A stretch of DNA of 64,000 nucleotides from Telmatactis stephensoni (Eukaryota; Cnidaria; Anthozoa; Actiniaria; Isophelliidae): positions 62,001 through 126,000 of the forward strand of contig JALIZF010001536.1 of the NCBI GenBank assembly GCA_029948255.1. The letters run 5' to 3'. The notes under the pieces are model-generated. The model ran no database searches and was not told where the DNA came from. It saw only the letters and a program-made list of their open reading frames with translations. The position numbers were made by a program, and so were the translations under genes. Below are positions 10,701 to 22,063 of this stretch, in pieces. Numbering within the stretch: the stretch's first letter is position 1; every line of letters begins with the position of its first letter.

Positions 10701-13700
10701 AGTTAGAGAAACATATCTAATAGGACAAAAAAACAACAACACATTCCTGAAATATTTCAAGGTGCCCACAATTTTTCGACTTACACTATAAAAAATGGTT
10801 ACAGCTGTACAAATGTCATTCCTATTTTGGTAGCTGAATTGACATGCGTTATAAAAAAGTATCTTAAATACTAGTATCTTCAAATATTGAAAATATTTAA
10901 GTACTAAAAGACTCTAAATTTGATGTCTCGTAAAACTTTAATGGAAGGTTATAATCAACAAATAAAATGCCAGCAATCATACCAGCCCATAACCTATAGT
11001 CAAACATTGACTATCATGTGCACTGTCAACCAGAACATTTTATGTTGTAAATCGAAATCTCAATTGAATTGTACGAGATTGGAAATTACAGAAATCCGAA
11101 AAGTCAAGTTTCCCATGAACCGAGCCAAATAAAACTAAAGAACACTAATGTCTTCTTATGATCTTTTCTTTAATTACATCGTGTACACTTGAACTTCACT
11201 GTCTGAACTAGTCTCCTACACAGGCGTTTTTAGTCTCGATCCAATAAAATCTCGATCAAATACTGAATTTATTGGATCGAGACTAAAAACGCCTGCGTAG
11301 GAGGCTATATCTGACGCGGCCCAAAAGAAACATACCGTTTAAATAGACATAGGCACTTATAGACCACGTTTATATCTGGTATAATAGTGATTTAATGTGA
11401 CAGAACGTTGAGAAAATCCAATATTCATAGACCCAGTATTTATTGCAGCAGCTCTTTGATTAAAAATGAGAAAAACGTTCCCATCCAGAAAGCTTTTTCA
11501 AACGTCAACACTTTCAACATTTTTGTAATAAACCTCCTGCTAAGATAGAAATAGAATCAAATCATAACGTTCTTATTTAACTTGGCATATTTAATGTGGA
11601 AGTCTAATATTGTAAATTGTATTTAAAATCACAAGCAAATTTATGTCGATTATCATATTAATCCGTAAATACTACACGTATGGATAAACTTGAAGTTTTA
11701 CAGTTATGTTTAACGGAAAAAAGTAGTCAAAGCGGTGTAAAAACATTGAATTTTGTGGAAAACGAAAAGGGAGTTTTAATTTATCTGCGTTAGCACGGAG
11801 TATATGATCTTTGGCATATCCATGAAACTCAGAAAAGATAATCAGTTAATGGCATTTTCAAATGAAAAATTGACAGTAATATTTGGTTTGGTTCTAAACT
11901 ATTTGCAGCAAGAATCTTAACCAGTTTGAGGTTGGGACAGAAAGTAGAGTAATATAATTTCAAAGCAAAATATCCACCAGTTCTACTGAAAACAATACCA
12001 AGTCATAAATACTCAATTATAAACACAAACCTTTTTCTGTGCCATCGGTTTTTTCATCCCCCTTCTTTTTAGATAGATCTTTCATGAGTTCATTTCCCAT
12101 TTTGCTCTAAATCTTCCGATGCAAGTAAAAAATAACTAAGCGCTTTACTGTTCGTAGATTATAGGAGTTGGCTGTGCATTGCTAATGAGACATTTATTGG
12201 ATGCAAAAAGAATAGATAAATTGTATTGTGAATAAAAAGAGAATACAATTAGTCTTCGACATACCAAGGACGGTTTTAAATATGCTTGGAAACCATACTT
12301 TGATATGCTAAAATTTAGATGACTTTCTTGAAAAACAAAATTGTTTTGAGTCATAATACTTTGAAAAGAACAGAATAATTTTTTTCCCTTAATCTTAAGT
12401 TCGTTATTTTTTTTAATAATTTAGAGCAACAAGACCTTCTAGCATTTAACACCAAAAAAAAGCATTAAAAGAGAGTGAAGAGATAAGGCGATCACGGAAA
12501 AAAGGAAAACTAAAACTAAGAATGAACAAACAATAAAAAATGAAACACTAAAAAGACAACTGGAAAAAATATTCTTTATAAATCTGTTGATTAAAAGTTA
12601 AGAATTTTTATCGCTTTCAATAACGTAGCTTCGTGTGAATATAAAAGCACATACCAAACGAAGCTTACGGTTTCCCCGAGCGAATTTTTACTTATTGAAG
12701 CTTATATACCATAGCTTTCTATTCATCCACATAAATCCAGTCAAAACTTAGCATAGTCGAATCTACGCCTCGGTCGGTAACCCTCTTTAAAGACACTTTG
12801 GAATATGCCGTTAATTTTGTTAATCAGTAAATACAGCGGAACGTCCTCGACGATCACTTTGTAATTTACCGTTAAATTTGATAGTCAGAAAATACAGTGG
12901 AACATATCCATGAATGACCACCCATATAAGACGACCACCCCCTGGAGGTCAGCCCTTCCCTTAAAACGACCACTTTGTTATTTACCGTTAATTTCAGTTT
13001 TCAGTCAAACGGAGTCAATAATCTCTCTACAAAGCAACCTCCATAGAACGAATTGTTCCATTACACTTTAAGAAGAGATTTTTTTGCAATATCGAGTAAT
13101 AATGGCTAAAAGGGCTAAAAACTAGACCTTGTCAGTTTTAATTTAAATTTTCGTTTTGGATTAACACTCAAACTCTATTTTTACCATTTAGAAACTAATC
13201 TAATAACATAAAATGCCTGTTTAAAACTTTTTTTATCTAGCAACTTTCAAGCTGAATGTAAAAAAATACAATGTATATATATATGGCCAATGAGAGACTG
13301 GAGGCCTAAACCTCATTTTGGATTCAAATTTTTACTTTGGATTAATTCAACTTTTATCAACCAAAGCCAATTACAATCAACCTAAACGTTCTTTAAGAAA
13401 ATGCTTTAGCTTTGTGCAGTTGATTGTAGTTGTAGGATTGTAGGTTGATTGTAATTCGCTGTGCTCGTGATTCCACTTGAGTTTTGAACATTTTATGACG
13501 TCAAGAGTGTGTCAATAAGAGGACAGACAACTCAAAACCATCTTCAATTTGTTAAATATGAAAAATAAGATCCTCTTAATTCATTACGATAACCACAGGA
13601 CACCCAAACAAAAATTCAAAATTTTGGAATCCTGTGTACTTACTTGGTGGCTGTTGTTCACATAACTGTATGAATTACTTTTATCAAGTTTTACTTACCA

Positions 13701-16700
13701 AATTCATTGACTTGCACTGAAGCATTCACCAATGAGGATTCAACCATGTGGTCCATGTTAACCTAAAACGGTCAGGCCATACAGAATTTTGTCAAACAAG
13801 CATGAATAGCTAGGTAAAAGGATTGTTGAGTGAAATAGATGAAGCTGGAAAAATGGGATTGGTGAAAAGAGGAAGACAAAAATGTGGAAAAGATGAAAGG
13901 ATAAAATAAATAAGAAAGAGAGAAAAGAAGAAAGAAAGAAAGAAAGAAAGAAGGAAGGAAGGAAGGAAGGAAGGAAGGAAGGAAGGAAGGAAGGAAGGAA
14001 GGAAGGAAGGAAGGAAGGAAGGAAGGAAGGAAGGAAGGAAGGAAGGAAGGAAGGAAGGAAGGAAGGAAGGAAGGAAGGAAGGAAGGAAGGAAGGAAGGAA
14101 GGAAGGAAGGAAGGAAGGAAGGAAGGAAGGAAGGAAGGAAGGAAGGAAGGAAGGAAGGAAGGAAGGAAGGAAGGAAGGAAGGAAGGAAGGAAGGAAGGAA
14201 GGAAGGAAGGAAGGAAGGAAGGAAGGAAGGAAGGAAAGGAAGGAAGGAAGGAAGAAGAGAAGAAGCGGAAGGAAGAAGGAAGGAAGGAAGGAAGGAAGGA
14301 AGGAAGGAAGGAACTGCAATAACTTATACAGGCTGTTTTGTGCAGCTAAGAGCTCATGTGGGCCTGTTTTCTCTCACACTTACAACCTCTACATTAAATG
14401 ATTTTGCAAACACTGCTCAACTCACATGTTGATTTTTGTGAGGAAGGAAAATGTGGGAAGGATGAAAAGAGGAAGGAAACAATGTGGAAAAGAATGAGAG
14501 AAGCACTGCCCATGTAAGGTAGGCAAAGATGTTTGGAGGGAAGAGAGTGGGTGTGGAAGGTAGAGGATGGATGGAAGAAGATCGAACATGGGAAGAAAGA
14601 AGGATGAGAGGAAGAACAATACAAAACTTGTGTGGAAAGTAAGAAGGTTGAATGGTAAGAGGATGAGGGAAGGAAGAAAGAAAAGTACAAGGGAGGAAAA
14701 CAGTTAAAAAAGGATGGATAGAAGGGACTCAGGGAGGGAAGGAGGGAGGGAGGGTGTTACAAAGGGGAAGGAGAAAAAAGGGGGATGGATGGAAGGGAAT
14801 GAAAATTGAGGTATATATAGGAAGGAAAGAATGGATGTAATGAGGGAGGGAGGGAGGAAGGAAGGAAGGAAGGAAGGAAGGAAACATAGTAAGGAAGGAA
14901 ACAGTCAGGAAGGAAACATAATAAGAAAAGAAACACAGTAAGGAAGGAACATAGAAAGGAAGAGAGCATAATAAGGAAGGAACATAGAGAAAGGGAGGAG
15001 GAATTGAAGGAAAAAAGGGAGGAATGTGGCAATGAACTATGGTCAGCCGGGTGCAGTCCATGTATAAAATGTACAGTTGTAGGTTACTTACCCACCTCCC
15101 TGGATAAGTAATGAGGAAATAAGGAGGGAAGGGACAGAAAGATAAATAGAGGGAAGGAAGGTACATAGAATGAAAGAAAGAGGGAAATGTAGAATGGAAA
15201 ATATAACAGCAAAACAGGGTACATGTCAAACAGAGTAAATTATGGATAAGGAAAGCACAAAAATAAGGAACAAAGAGAGGAGGGAAGAAAGGAAGGAGAA
15301 AAGAAAGAAGAAAATGATCAATTCTAATTAAGGAAATGGAAAGAGGACCAGAGGTGACAAAACATGAAGTAAAAGGATTTATTTATTGCTTACTTTTGAT
15401 AAAGAGTGAACTGACTTTCTATGACCAGGTATTCCTGGTCTAGTAGCACTAGGGCTCAACAGTTTACCACGGGGACTCTTCATGCGAGCATGATATGCCA
15501 TCATCTTACGAGAACAGCTGACACTATATCGCCTTGCACAAGATGTAGAGCAAAAGCGTCTTGGACCACGCTGGTGATGCACTTCAGTAACATTCCCACA
15601 CTGTTCACAATGGCCAGGAAGATAATTTGAGTCATAGAAAACATCATTGCTCTCATCATTACTTAATGGACTGCCTGGACTGTGGACTACAAGAAAACCA
15701 GTGAATTATTTAACAATAATTAATTAAACCTACAGGTTCTATTGGTGCCTGCAAAATATTGCATGCCTTTTTTACCTTTTTTGTTTGCTTTTTGTTCTTT
15801 TGTTTATGCAATATATCAAAACTGAGTGTGAACATTTTATCAGGAGTTTGAAACGTCAAAAAGTGATGAAAGCATGAGGCCATAGGTCATAGTTTGTTTC
15901 AATTGGTGATCTAGGATTCTATCAGTTCGCTTAATAGTATACATGTAGCAGTTAAAAGCAGGTATAGGTATGCAGAAGGTCTCGATCAGCTTGGATTCTA
16001 AGCTAATCACTCAAAGTTATCACTGAATAATCTTGGCATGATATGAAAGGAGCTGGTTATCAAAATCAATATGTGAGTTGAGCAATGTATGTAGTCTAGA
16101 GTATATCAAATGTAGTGGTAGCAAGTGCGAATGAGCCTTGGAGATATTAGCATTAATGCTACTCTAAAATCTGAAGATAAAAAGATTTGATTTGATTAAA
16201 AGTGTATTTTCATATGTCGCAGTCATCATAAAAGCAAGATCATTTGGTTTGAAATATACTTAAAATTTAATTATACCACAAGTAGTAAATAATCTGCACC
16301 ATACAGTAAGGGGTCAGTTACTGATTTTGTTGACAGCTTACTGTTATCTTACCCACCACTTACATGTCGACCAGCTACCAACTATTTACCAACAACTTAT
16401 TGGCCCTTGTCCTTTACAAACCACTTACCAAAACTTAGGAATCATATATGCACTTACCAGCCCCTCACCTACCATTTACTTACCACTTATACCAACAACA
16501 TACTGACCACTTACAAGTAGGAACCACTTATTGAGCACTTACCAAACACTTACTGACTGTATGGTGCAGATTGTGACTTTTATCGTAAAATTCCATGATC
16601 AAAACTAATGATATCCCTACTGTACCTTCATTGTCAAGTTCCATGTCAATGTCACCATTGTGATCATGGTTTGCATTGCGCAGAGGATCATAGTCATCTT

Positions 16701-19408
16701 CATCATCATCAGCCTACAAAACAATGTCCAACTTTAAGCAATATAAAAACAAGCTTAGGAACTCAAGGCATATACATGTAGGAGTGTTGCTTTTGCTTTT
16801 CAAATACTCTACATCTTCCAGAGTGCAAGCCTTACTACATGTAATATGATAAGTAGAGAGACATAATCGATCATTTTGTTCCCTTTTAATTATAAAATTA
16901 ATGCAAGCCATGTCTCTGTCCACTGATAAAAACAGCAGCTAGCCAATCAGCCTGTTTGTTACTTGACTGCATGTATATTTGAATTGCTTAATTTATTTAT
17001 AATTTCTATTAATTAAATTAATCTTCTGGGCCCGGTTGTACGAAGGTTGGATAAAGTTATCCACTGGATAAGAGTTATCCACTGTATAGATTTTGTATAG
17101 ATTTTATCCACTGGATAAGGATTTATCCGCTGGATAGCGCTATTCACCCTTCGTACAACCGGACCCTGTTGGGCCTTTTATTTATTAAATACTGATATAT
17201 GTATCTGAGCAGTTTCTCTTACTTCAGTGTATGAGTCAAAGGCACAGTTACAATCCATAGCGGAAATTTTTAATGTTTTTATACATAATCATGGCATTGA
17301 TATGGTCATAGCAAGACAAAAATGTTAGCACATAGCCTTGTTCTAAATCCTTTGTACATATAGGTGGCATGTGAAGCATAATTCTGGGAACTGGACTATT
17401 ATTTCAACCAATGTTAGTGTGGCAACACAAGATATGTTTTTGTTGAAAATATATTAATTAATAAATTAATATTTGAGTGAGTTCACAAATGTGTTGGTCA
17501 AACAAATTCTCTCTCTGATTGGCTTAACTTGCATAAAAAATCATTGGGTGGCCTCAGTAGTGTGCATTGCACAAGTAACCATTTATAAAATGCTAATTAT
17601 GTTTATTTTGTATTAAATATTTAATGTATAGCCTTGTAAAGCACTATATGAACAAGTAGTACAATAGCACTACACATGTAGTACACATATACATGTAAAT
17701 TAAGTGATTCATCTTTTTTATATCTCAAAAATATTTTTACTATGCATCTACTGGTATTTCATTATGAACAGTAATTTAATTACTAGTGTATTTTGTTTTC
17801 AAGCCACTTTATTCTAATCAATCTATGTATAATTTAAGCCAAAAAGTGTCATTCTACTCAGGTAATTGTAATTGTAGATCATCTGAGGCACCAATCACCA
17901 TCAGTCTCTAAGGAGACTAAATATTATGGATGATCTCCCCTCCCCAGGTGAACTACAACATATACAATAGCCAACTTCTGACTTAATTGACACTTCACTT
18001 GCTATATACAAAAGTATCAAGATGAGGCTAGTCATGCATAAAGCTCAGTCATTCATAACAAGACAAAAGTTTTAGCATGTAACCTCATTCTGAGCCCTTT
18101 GTATGTTGTAGGTGAAGCATATCTTGCAACTGGACTATTGGTTTCATCAGATAATCATTCACAGGAATTTATATATGTACACCCAATATGTTTTTGTAGT
18201 TTGGGGTTGAATTTTTGGAGAATTTCAGGTCTCTGGTCTTCTCACTGCCACACACACCCAACCATTCTGTGACCAAACACCACCCTTCCCCACTAAATAT
18301 CTTTATTTTCTATGATCAAGCAACACAAACAAGTGATCAATCAATAAGCACTCTGCATATAACTGTCACATGATACAAAATCTGGTATACTGGATGGCAA
18401 AAAACCCTCTGGGACATCTAAAACAAAGACAAGACAAGCTTAATTTTTAATGTCCTAATTTGCTCCAGAGGCTGTTCTCACTTTTTTTGCTTTCCAGTAA
18501 GCTAACAGTTTTTATACCATGTGACTGTTAGATGTGTATAGGGCTCATTACTGAGTCTTAGTGCTGCTCTTACATTTTATGTTTATAACTCTCAATAATA
18601 AGAAGAATACACAAGTAACACATTATGCACGTTTGTCGAAGAGGAAAAGCTGGATTAAGATTTAAGTAGCAATCCACTAGTTTGGTCTAGGTCTGTATAT
18701 CCATAATAGTCTCAGACTCAGTGCTGCATATCTCATATATGTGAAAGAAGACATAAACTGCAAATGATTTTATATCACTGAGTCTGTGCATGCATGTTAC
18801 TACATAACTAGTGCTTTGGTCAAAAGTTCAAAGTAATTAAACTCTTTAAACTTTGAAGAGTAATAATTAATTTGCCATTACTTTAGTTATTTGCATAATG
18901 ATGGTAAAACCATTTACCTTGGAGCAGGAGATTTAAATAGTCAGTCATGGATACTAATATTTCATCAATGAATAATCAATAATCCGAAATGAATAAATAA
19001 TAAAAGTAATTAATTTGTCCCTTTGATTAATAAGTAAGCTATTTAAATGGCAAGGTTTTTGTCACATGCTGTAATTAAAGATACCATTTCAATGAAAATA
19101 GCATTTTTATGATACTCGAATTTGAAAACAATTTTTTAACGGATTCAAGAAAAAACCTTTCCGATGCAAAACGTGTCAATTGCAAACATGCAATTTTACC
19201 CCAAAAAATCACTGTTGTGTTCTCAGTGCGTGTGAGAGCAGAAAACATTCTTAGTTTGTTTTCTATGAGTCCTTACCGTGAAAGGGATGTTACTTTCTTG
19301 TATGAGGAAGCCTTCGACGACGTGAGTTAAAACTCTATGGGCAGTGACACTAGATTTGTTCAAACGATTGAGTTGTTCGTACTGAGCCGCTACGGCCACC
19401 ATTTCCAT
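7776..19408 (-). CDS. PHC: Polyhomeotic-like Polycomb protein (short form)
   Basis: Six exons on the minus strand: 19408-19277, 16713-16626, 15686-15394, 13762-13699, 9429-9315, 7962-7776. All donors and acceptors are GT-AG and the phases agree at every junction, giving 292 residues. Residues about 27-44 hold the HD1-type motif LTHVVEGFLIQESNIPF. Residues about 45-73 are acidic. Residues 99-136 form an FCS zinc finger (CEQC, FCSTSC; Cys 100, 103, 119, 123). Residues 221-285 form a SAM domain (KWNVEQVSNYI, GCEEYADAF, EIDGQALMLLKEEH, MKLGPALK), split by an intron exactly inside its first helices. This domain order is that of Polyhomeotic, the PRC1 subunit whose SAM domain polymerises on chromatin. 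Vertebrate PHC proteins are far longer; here the glutamine-rich N-terminus is absent. A phase-0 acceptor-like sequence before codon 1 (exon could extend to 19453) leaves open a longer isoform. Confidence 0.86.
8017..8299. mobile_element. MITE with ends like the 25-kb transposon
   Basis: The left end is TACCTATTTCAAAAAAGGTT after TA 8015-8016. The right end is CATTTATTGAAATAGGTG before TA 8300-8301. The outermost bases match the ends of the 6.16-kb transposon at 25246-31406; the interior differs. It lies in the last intron of the Polyhomeotic-like gene. A second, inverted, more decayed copy is at 47460-47738. Confidence 0.8.
8429..8715. mobile_element. Palindromic repeat in PHC last intron
   Basis: The outer ends GGCCCTGTTTATATGGAG and CATGTAAACGCTAGG are imperfectly inverted. 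The interior carries repeated GTTGTCTCG / CGAGACAA motifs (8452-8460, 8639-8690). It is related in style to 7346-7481. No coding frame. Confidence 0.55.
9100..9261. mobile_element. TA-target MITE, CGTATGAG family
   Basis: The left end reads GAGTAGTAGTTTTCGTATGA after TA. The right end carries CAGTCATATAAAATC and closes with CACTC. The interior has the CCGTACCG/CGGTACGG-like pairs shared with copies at 32862-33006, 38551-38742 and 48446-48591. It is in the last intron of PHC, 54 bp from the donor of exon 5. Confidence 0.78.
9535..9805. repeat. GAGGAG purine minisatellite
   Basis: An almost uninterrupted run of GAG/GGA/AGG triplets on the plus strand. It lies in the PHC intron just upstream (in transcript sense) of the acceptor at 9430, so the pre-mRNA contains a long CTC-rich polypyrimidine stretch about 105-375 nt before the splice site. 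Both-strand open frames here are translation artefacts of the repeat. Confidence 0.95.
10222..10495. mobile_element. Foldback element with a tRNA-like core
   Basis: Arms 10222-10285 and 10432-10495 are inverted copies (motifs AATTGTATG, CTTCGAGTGTGAATTTTTGC, CCGAGC). Between them lies the tRNA-like segment 10361-10437. A shorter hairpin built from the same arm sequence but without the tRNA-like part is at 34045-34135. Confidence 0.75.
10361..10437 (+). ncRNA. tRNA-like sequence, probable SINE/tRNA pseudogene
   Basis: The 77-base segment can fold like a tRNA. The acceptor arms are GAGCCTTC / GAGGGCTC (7 of 8 pairs). The D arm GCTC/GAGC lies within TAGCTCAGTGG (A box, 10372-10382). The anticodon stem TCGGA/TCCGA has loop AAGGAAA, and a T arm contains GGATTCAAACC (B box, 10413-10423). 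The formal anticodon would be GGA (Ser), but there is no long variable arm and U33 is replaced by A, so I doubt a working tRNA. A promoter-bearing tRNA-derived repeat is more likely. Confidence 0.55.
11213..11306. repeat. Near-perfect hairpin
   Basis: GGCGTTTTTAGTCTCGATCC and its inverse GGATCGAGACTAAAAACGCC, extended on both sides (TCCTACACA / TGCGTAGGA and AATAAA / TTTATT), give arms of about 35 bases around a 20-base loop. It is in a PHC intron. Confidence 0.85.
13454..13562. repeat. Dispersed repeat with TGTGTCAATAAGAGGACAGA
   Basis: Closely matches 46340-46448 (same orientation: TGATTCCACTTGAG/AACTCAAGTGGAATCATGAG context, GTGTCAATAAGAGGACAGAC, ACCATCTTCAATTTGTTAAA). At 46140-46450 the same motif is also present in inverted form, making a larger foldback there. 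Confidence 0.8.
13951..14312. repeat. (GGAA)n microsatellite
   Basis: Pure GGAA repeats run from about 13951 to 14234 (roughly 70 units), preceded by (GAAA)n and followed by an interrupted block to 14312. They sit inside PHC intron 13763-15393, so the transcript reads (TTCC)n. Open frames rich in Leu-Pro-Ser-Phe on the minus strand are repeat artefacts. Confidence 0.98.
14313..15360. repeat. Diverged purine-rich tract
   Basis: A further kilobase of the same intron that is strongly purine-biased on the plus strand: GGAA, GGGA, GGAAGGAAACATA and AAGAAAGG motifs, with a short tandem around GGAAGGAAACATA(G/A)TAA at 14870-14990. Only 15030-15120 breaks the bias. No exon signature. Confidence 0.85.
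16291..16572. mobile_element. MITE with CACTTACCAA iterons
   Basis: Ends ATCTGCACCATACAGTAAG and, inverted, CTTACTGACTGTATGGTGCA are near-perfect terminal repeats. The interior is a degenerate array of CACTTACCAA / ACCACTTA-type units (about 16350-16560). It is 54 bp downstream of exon 2 of the PHC gene in transcript sense. Confidence 0.75.
17029..17167. mobile_element. MITE with GGTTGTACGAAGG ends
   Basis: GGCCCGGTTGTACGAAGGTT at the left and CCTTCGTACAACCGGACC at the right form the terminal inverted repeat. The interior holds five TTATCCACTGGATA-like half-palindromes. It lies in a PHC intron. Confidence 0.85.
17290..18160. repeat. Pair of diverged direct repeats
   Basis: About 17300-17420 and 18045-18155 share a series of motifs (AGACAAAA, TTAGCA, CCTTTGTA, GTGAAGCATA, AACTGGACTATT). 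They are imperfect copies in the same orientation in the long PHC intron 16714-19276. Otherwise that intron shows nothing coding. Confidence 0.6.
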
Positions 19409-19967
19409 TGATGTTTTTTGATCACTTACATCTTCTAAAACATGATTTTGCTTCTACAGAGGTGTTAACCAGGAATTAATTCAACAAAAACGAACGAATA
19501 AACCTTTTTTGAGCGGTATTTGATAAAGAAATTTGAGTTTTGAAGTCGACTTTTCTTGAATAAAAGTCAATGGACCAGACGCGAAAAAACGTGTTGTCTT
19601 TGAACAGCGGTTTCTGCCAAAAACGGACAAAAACTTTCTCACAGGGAGGGCCTAAAACAGAAAAAGGAATGATAAATCCACATTCAAATAGAGAAAAATA
19701 TAAAAGCTAACAAAATATGATAAATATGCTACTATTAAAGTGTTTTGATCTTAACAATAAAAATAATTTAGGAATAAAATAATCAAAAAGTCTGCTTGCT
19801 ACATTTTAACTACTTAGCCTACCCCTGACGTTTATCACATGCAAAGTCTTCTTGACTTCTCTAATTTCTTATACTTGGATTTTGCAACAGCTTCGTTTTG
19901 GTTTACAGCAATTCTTTTCCCCTGGAATTTGCTACTAGTTCAAAACTCTTGTGGTAATACTTTTTAC
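19409..19967. promoter_or_regulatory. Head-to-head intergenic region PHC / ribokinase
   Basis: The 559 bp between the PHC ATG (minus, 19408) and the ribokinase ATG (plus, 19968) contain no ATG on the minus strand until beyond 19680 and no repeat that I recognise. Both transcripts must start here or beyond, so this is a likely bidirectional promoter with two 5' untranslated regions. No TATA box was assigned. Confidence 0.55.
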
Positions 19968-21531
19968 ATGAAAATGGCGAGCAGTTGTGAGCAAAATTTC
20001 GATGTTGTTGTGGTGGGTTCGTGTTTTGTGGACATGCTGTGGTATGTCCCTCGTGTTCCCAAGTCAGGAGAAACTCTCCACGCTTCAAAATTCCAGCTCG
20101 ATTTTGGAGGGAAAGCTGCAAATCAGGCCGTGATGGCTGCTAAACTAGGTGCTAAAGTTGCAATGGTTGCTGTGGTTGGAAAGGATAAATTTGGTTATGA
20201 TACCATTGGAAATTTTAAAAGTCATGGGATAAATACTGATTTTATTCATATGGAAGATGGAGGCACAACTGGAGTTACATCAATTGGTGAGAGATGTTAA
20301 GATTCAACTTTAGAAAGTATAGATATACTATATATTTAGAGTGTATTATTTGGAATTTTTAGGACCTTTTTCATTTATTCCATTTAGCTATATTCAATCC
20401 CATGAAGTCTTCATATTCTTTCCACTATATAAACATCCTTAAGCTTAATTACAATTCATTTTCTGTTAAACTTTCTCCCAATTACAATCAATTTCGGTGT
20501 TTAACTAGTCTCATAGTACCTTTTTTCTTCCCAATTTTTCTTATATTTCTCATATTTTACAGTTAATATTCTTTGCTATTTCTACCAGTTAATTACTTAT
20601 AACTCTTTCTTTGTGTAGCTGTAGATGATGATGGCCAACCAGCATTTATTGGTCTAGCAGGATCTAACAAATCAATAACTATGGACCATATAAAACTAGC
20701 AACAGACATAATAAAGTCTTCTCCTATTGTAATATGTGACAAAGGGATCCCTCTTCAAATATCACTTTCTGCTCTTCAATTTTCTAAGGAACTTGGCTGC
20801 CAGACAATCTTCAATCCTGGACCAACATATGAATATTTAAACCCTGTAGACTATACATATATAGACATAATGGTTATTAATGCATTGGAAGGGTATGAAA
20901 TGACAGGAATCACTGCTGATTGTGTGGAGACAGCAAAGGAGATTGTAAAGGAAGTACATAGAAGAGGAACATGTAATGTTGTGCTAACACTAGGAAAAGA
21001 TGGTGCTGTTTGCTTGTCAAGTAATGAAGGTACACATTATATATTAATTATATTATGTAATGATGCAAGAAGTACCACTGGGAATTACCCTTGTCAGTTT
21101 TTAAAAACTTGATTGATAAAGGTTTGGATACACATAGTAAAATATATGCCTACTGGAATATAAGCTTTCCCACTTATACATAAGCTCCCCCTTAATCCCA
21201 CCCCTCCCCACCCCCTCCCCATGCAATTAAGCTGCAATTACCGGTAACAGTATTTAACATTTTTGCACTTTTGGTTATAGGAGAAGAGTACTGCATTTCT
21301 GTTGTGAGTACACAACAAGTGGATGCTGTTGACACTACTGGTGCAGGAGATAGTGTAGTTGGTGCCTTGGGCTACTTCTTGGCATGTCATCCTAACCTTT
21401 CTTTTAAGGAGGCAGTTCAACGAGCTCTTACCATAGCAACAATAACTGTGACATCGCATGGTGTACAGTCAAGTTATCCAAAGAGAGTAGAACTACCTGC
21501 ACATTTGTTTGAAAACAACTCTGATAATTAA
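19968..21531 (+). CDS. RBKS: Ribokinase (PfkB family)
   Basis: Three exons, 19968-20286, 20619-21029 and 21281-21531, joined in phase 1 at both junctions (ATTG|gtgaga ... gtag|CT; GAAG|gtacac ... atag|GA), encode 326 residues, close to the usual ribokinase length. The enzyme phosphorylates ribose to ribose-5-phosphate with ATP in the cytosol. Evidence: N-terminal substrate-side motif GGKAANQA (47-54) with a preceding DMLWYVPRVPKSGET segment typical of the family, FNPGP in the middle, LGKDGAV, and the C-terminal PfkB signature DTTGAGD (261-267) with catalytic Asp 267 and the anion-hole GAG. ATG 19974 is an equally good start. An in-frame ATG at 19839 would add a hydrophobic N-terminus and is less likely. 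Confidence 0.94.
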
Positions 21532-21574
21532 AGTGTTGAGGAACATGTTCCCAGACTAATTAGTCTTGACTGGG

Positions 21575-21882
21575 AATTGGCAAGAGACCATAATACTATG
21601 AGAGCAAAACTGGTATTAACGTCAGCTTGGTATGCTTCGTTACTTAAGGTTATTTTTGGTAACAGGAAATTGATGCCATCACGTGCACAAACAATGAAAT
21701 TTGGTGCTGGAGAAGAAACAGTTCATATCTATAAGCAAATAAAAATCAAACTCCATTGTTTGATAGCCATGCATGTGTGACATGGTGTCAACTTCTTGTT
21801 ACTAAAAATTACCTTAAGCACAACGCACACTGTGCAGATCTGTGAGTTTTGCCCTCTTAGTATTGTGGTCTCTTGGAATTGA
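21575..21882. mobile_element. MITE with CAAGAGACCATAATACTA ends
   Basis: Left CAAGAGACCATAATACTATG and right CTTAGTATTGTGGTCTCTTG are inverted over about 32 bases (extending to GAGCAAAACT / AGTTTTGCCCTC), with similar flanks GAATTGG/TTGGAATTG. A solitary related end occurs at about 23795-23833. It is immediately downstream of the ribokinase stop. Confidence 0.78.
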
Positions 21883-21885
21883 TCA

Positions 21886-22063
21886 ATAGAGGCTTTGCAC
21901 CATCATGTGATGGTGCAGCCATGACAGGAGGCAGGAACAATAGAGTTTTTTCCCCCTGGGAAACTGAACTGTTTCTCATGTAAACCAGATTAGTCCAGAC
22001 TCCATTGTTCCTGCCTCCTGCCATAGCTGCCATCATGTTATGGTGCAAAACCTCTATAGGCTA
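21886..22063. mobile_element. Palindromic MITE
   Basis: AATAGAGGCTTTGCACCATC pairs with the inverse sequence ending GGTGCAAAACCTCTATAG; inner pairs include GGAGGCAGGAACAAT / ATTGTTCCTGCCTCC. Almost the whole 178 bases folds back on itself. Confidence 0.85.

Noticed and set aside
12029..12105. Possible extra PHC exon on the minus strand (GNELMKDLSKKKGDEKTDGT)
   Set aside because: It would enter in phase 0, but the preceding exon ends in phase 1 and joins the SAM exon at 9429 perfectly without it. Its acceptor is weak.
13810..14319. 169-residue Leu-Pro-Ser-Phe repeat frame on the minus strand
   Set aside because: It is a direct translation of the (GGAA)n microsatellite inside an intron.
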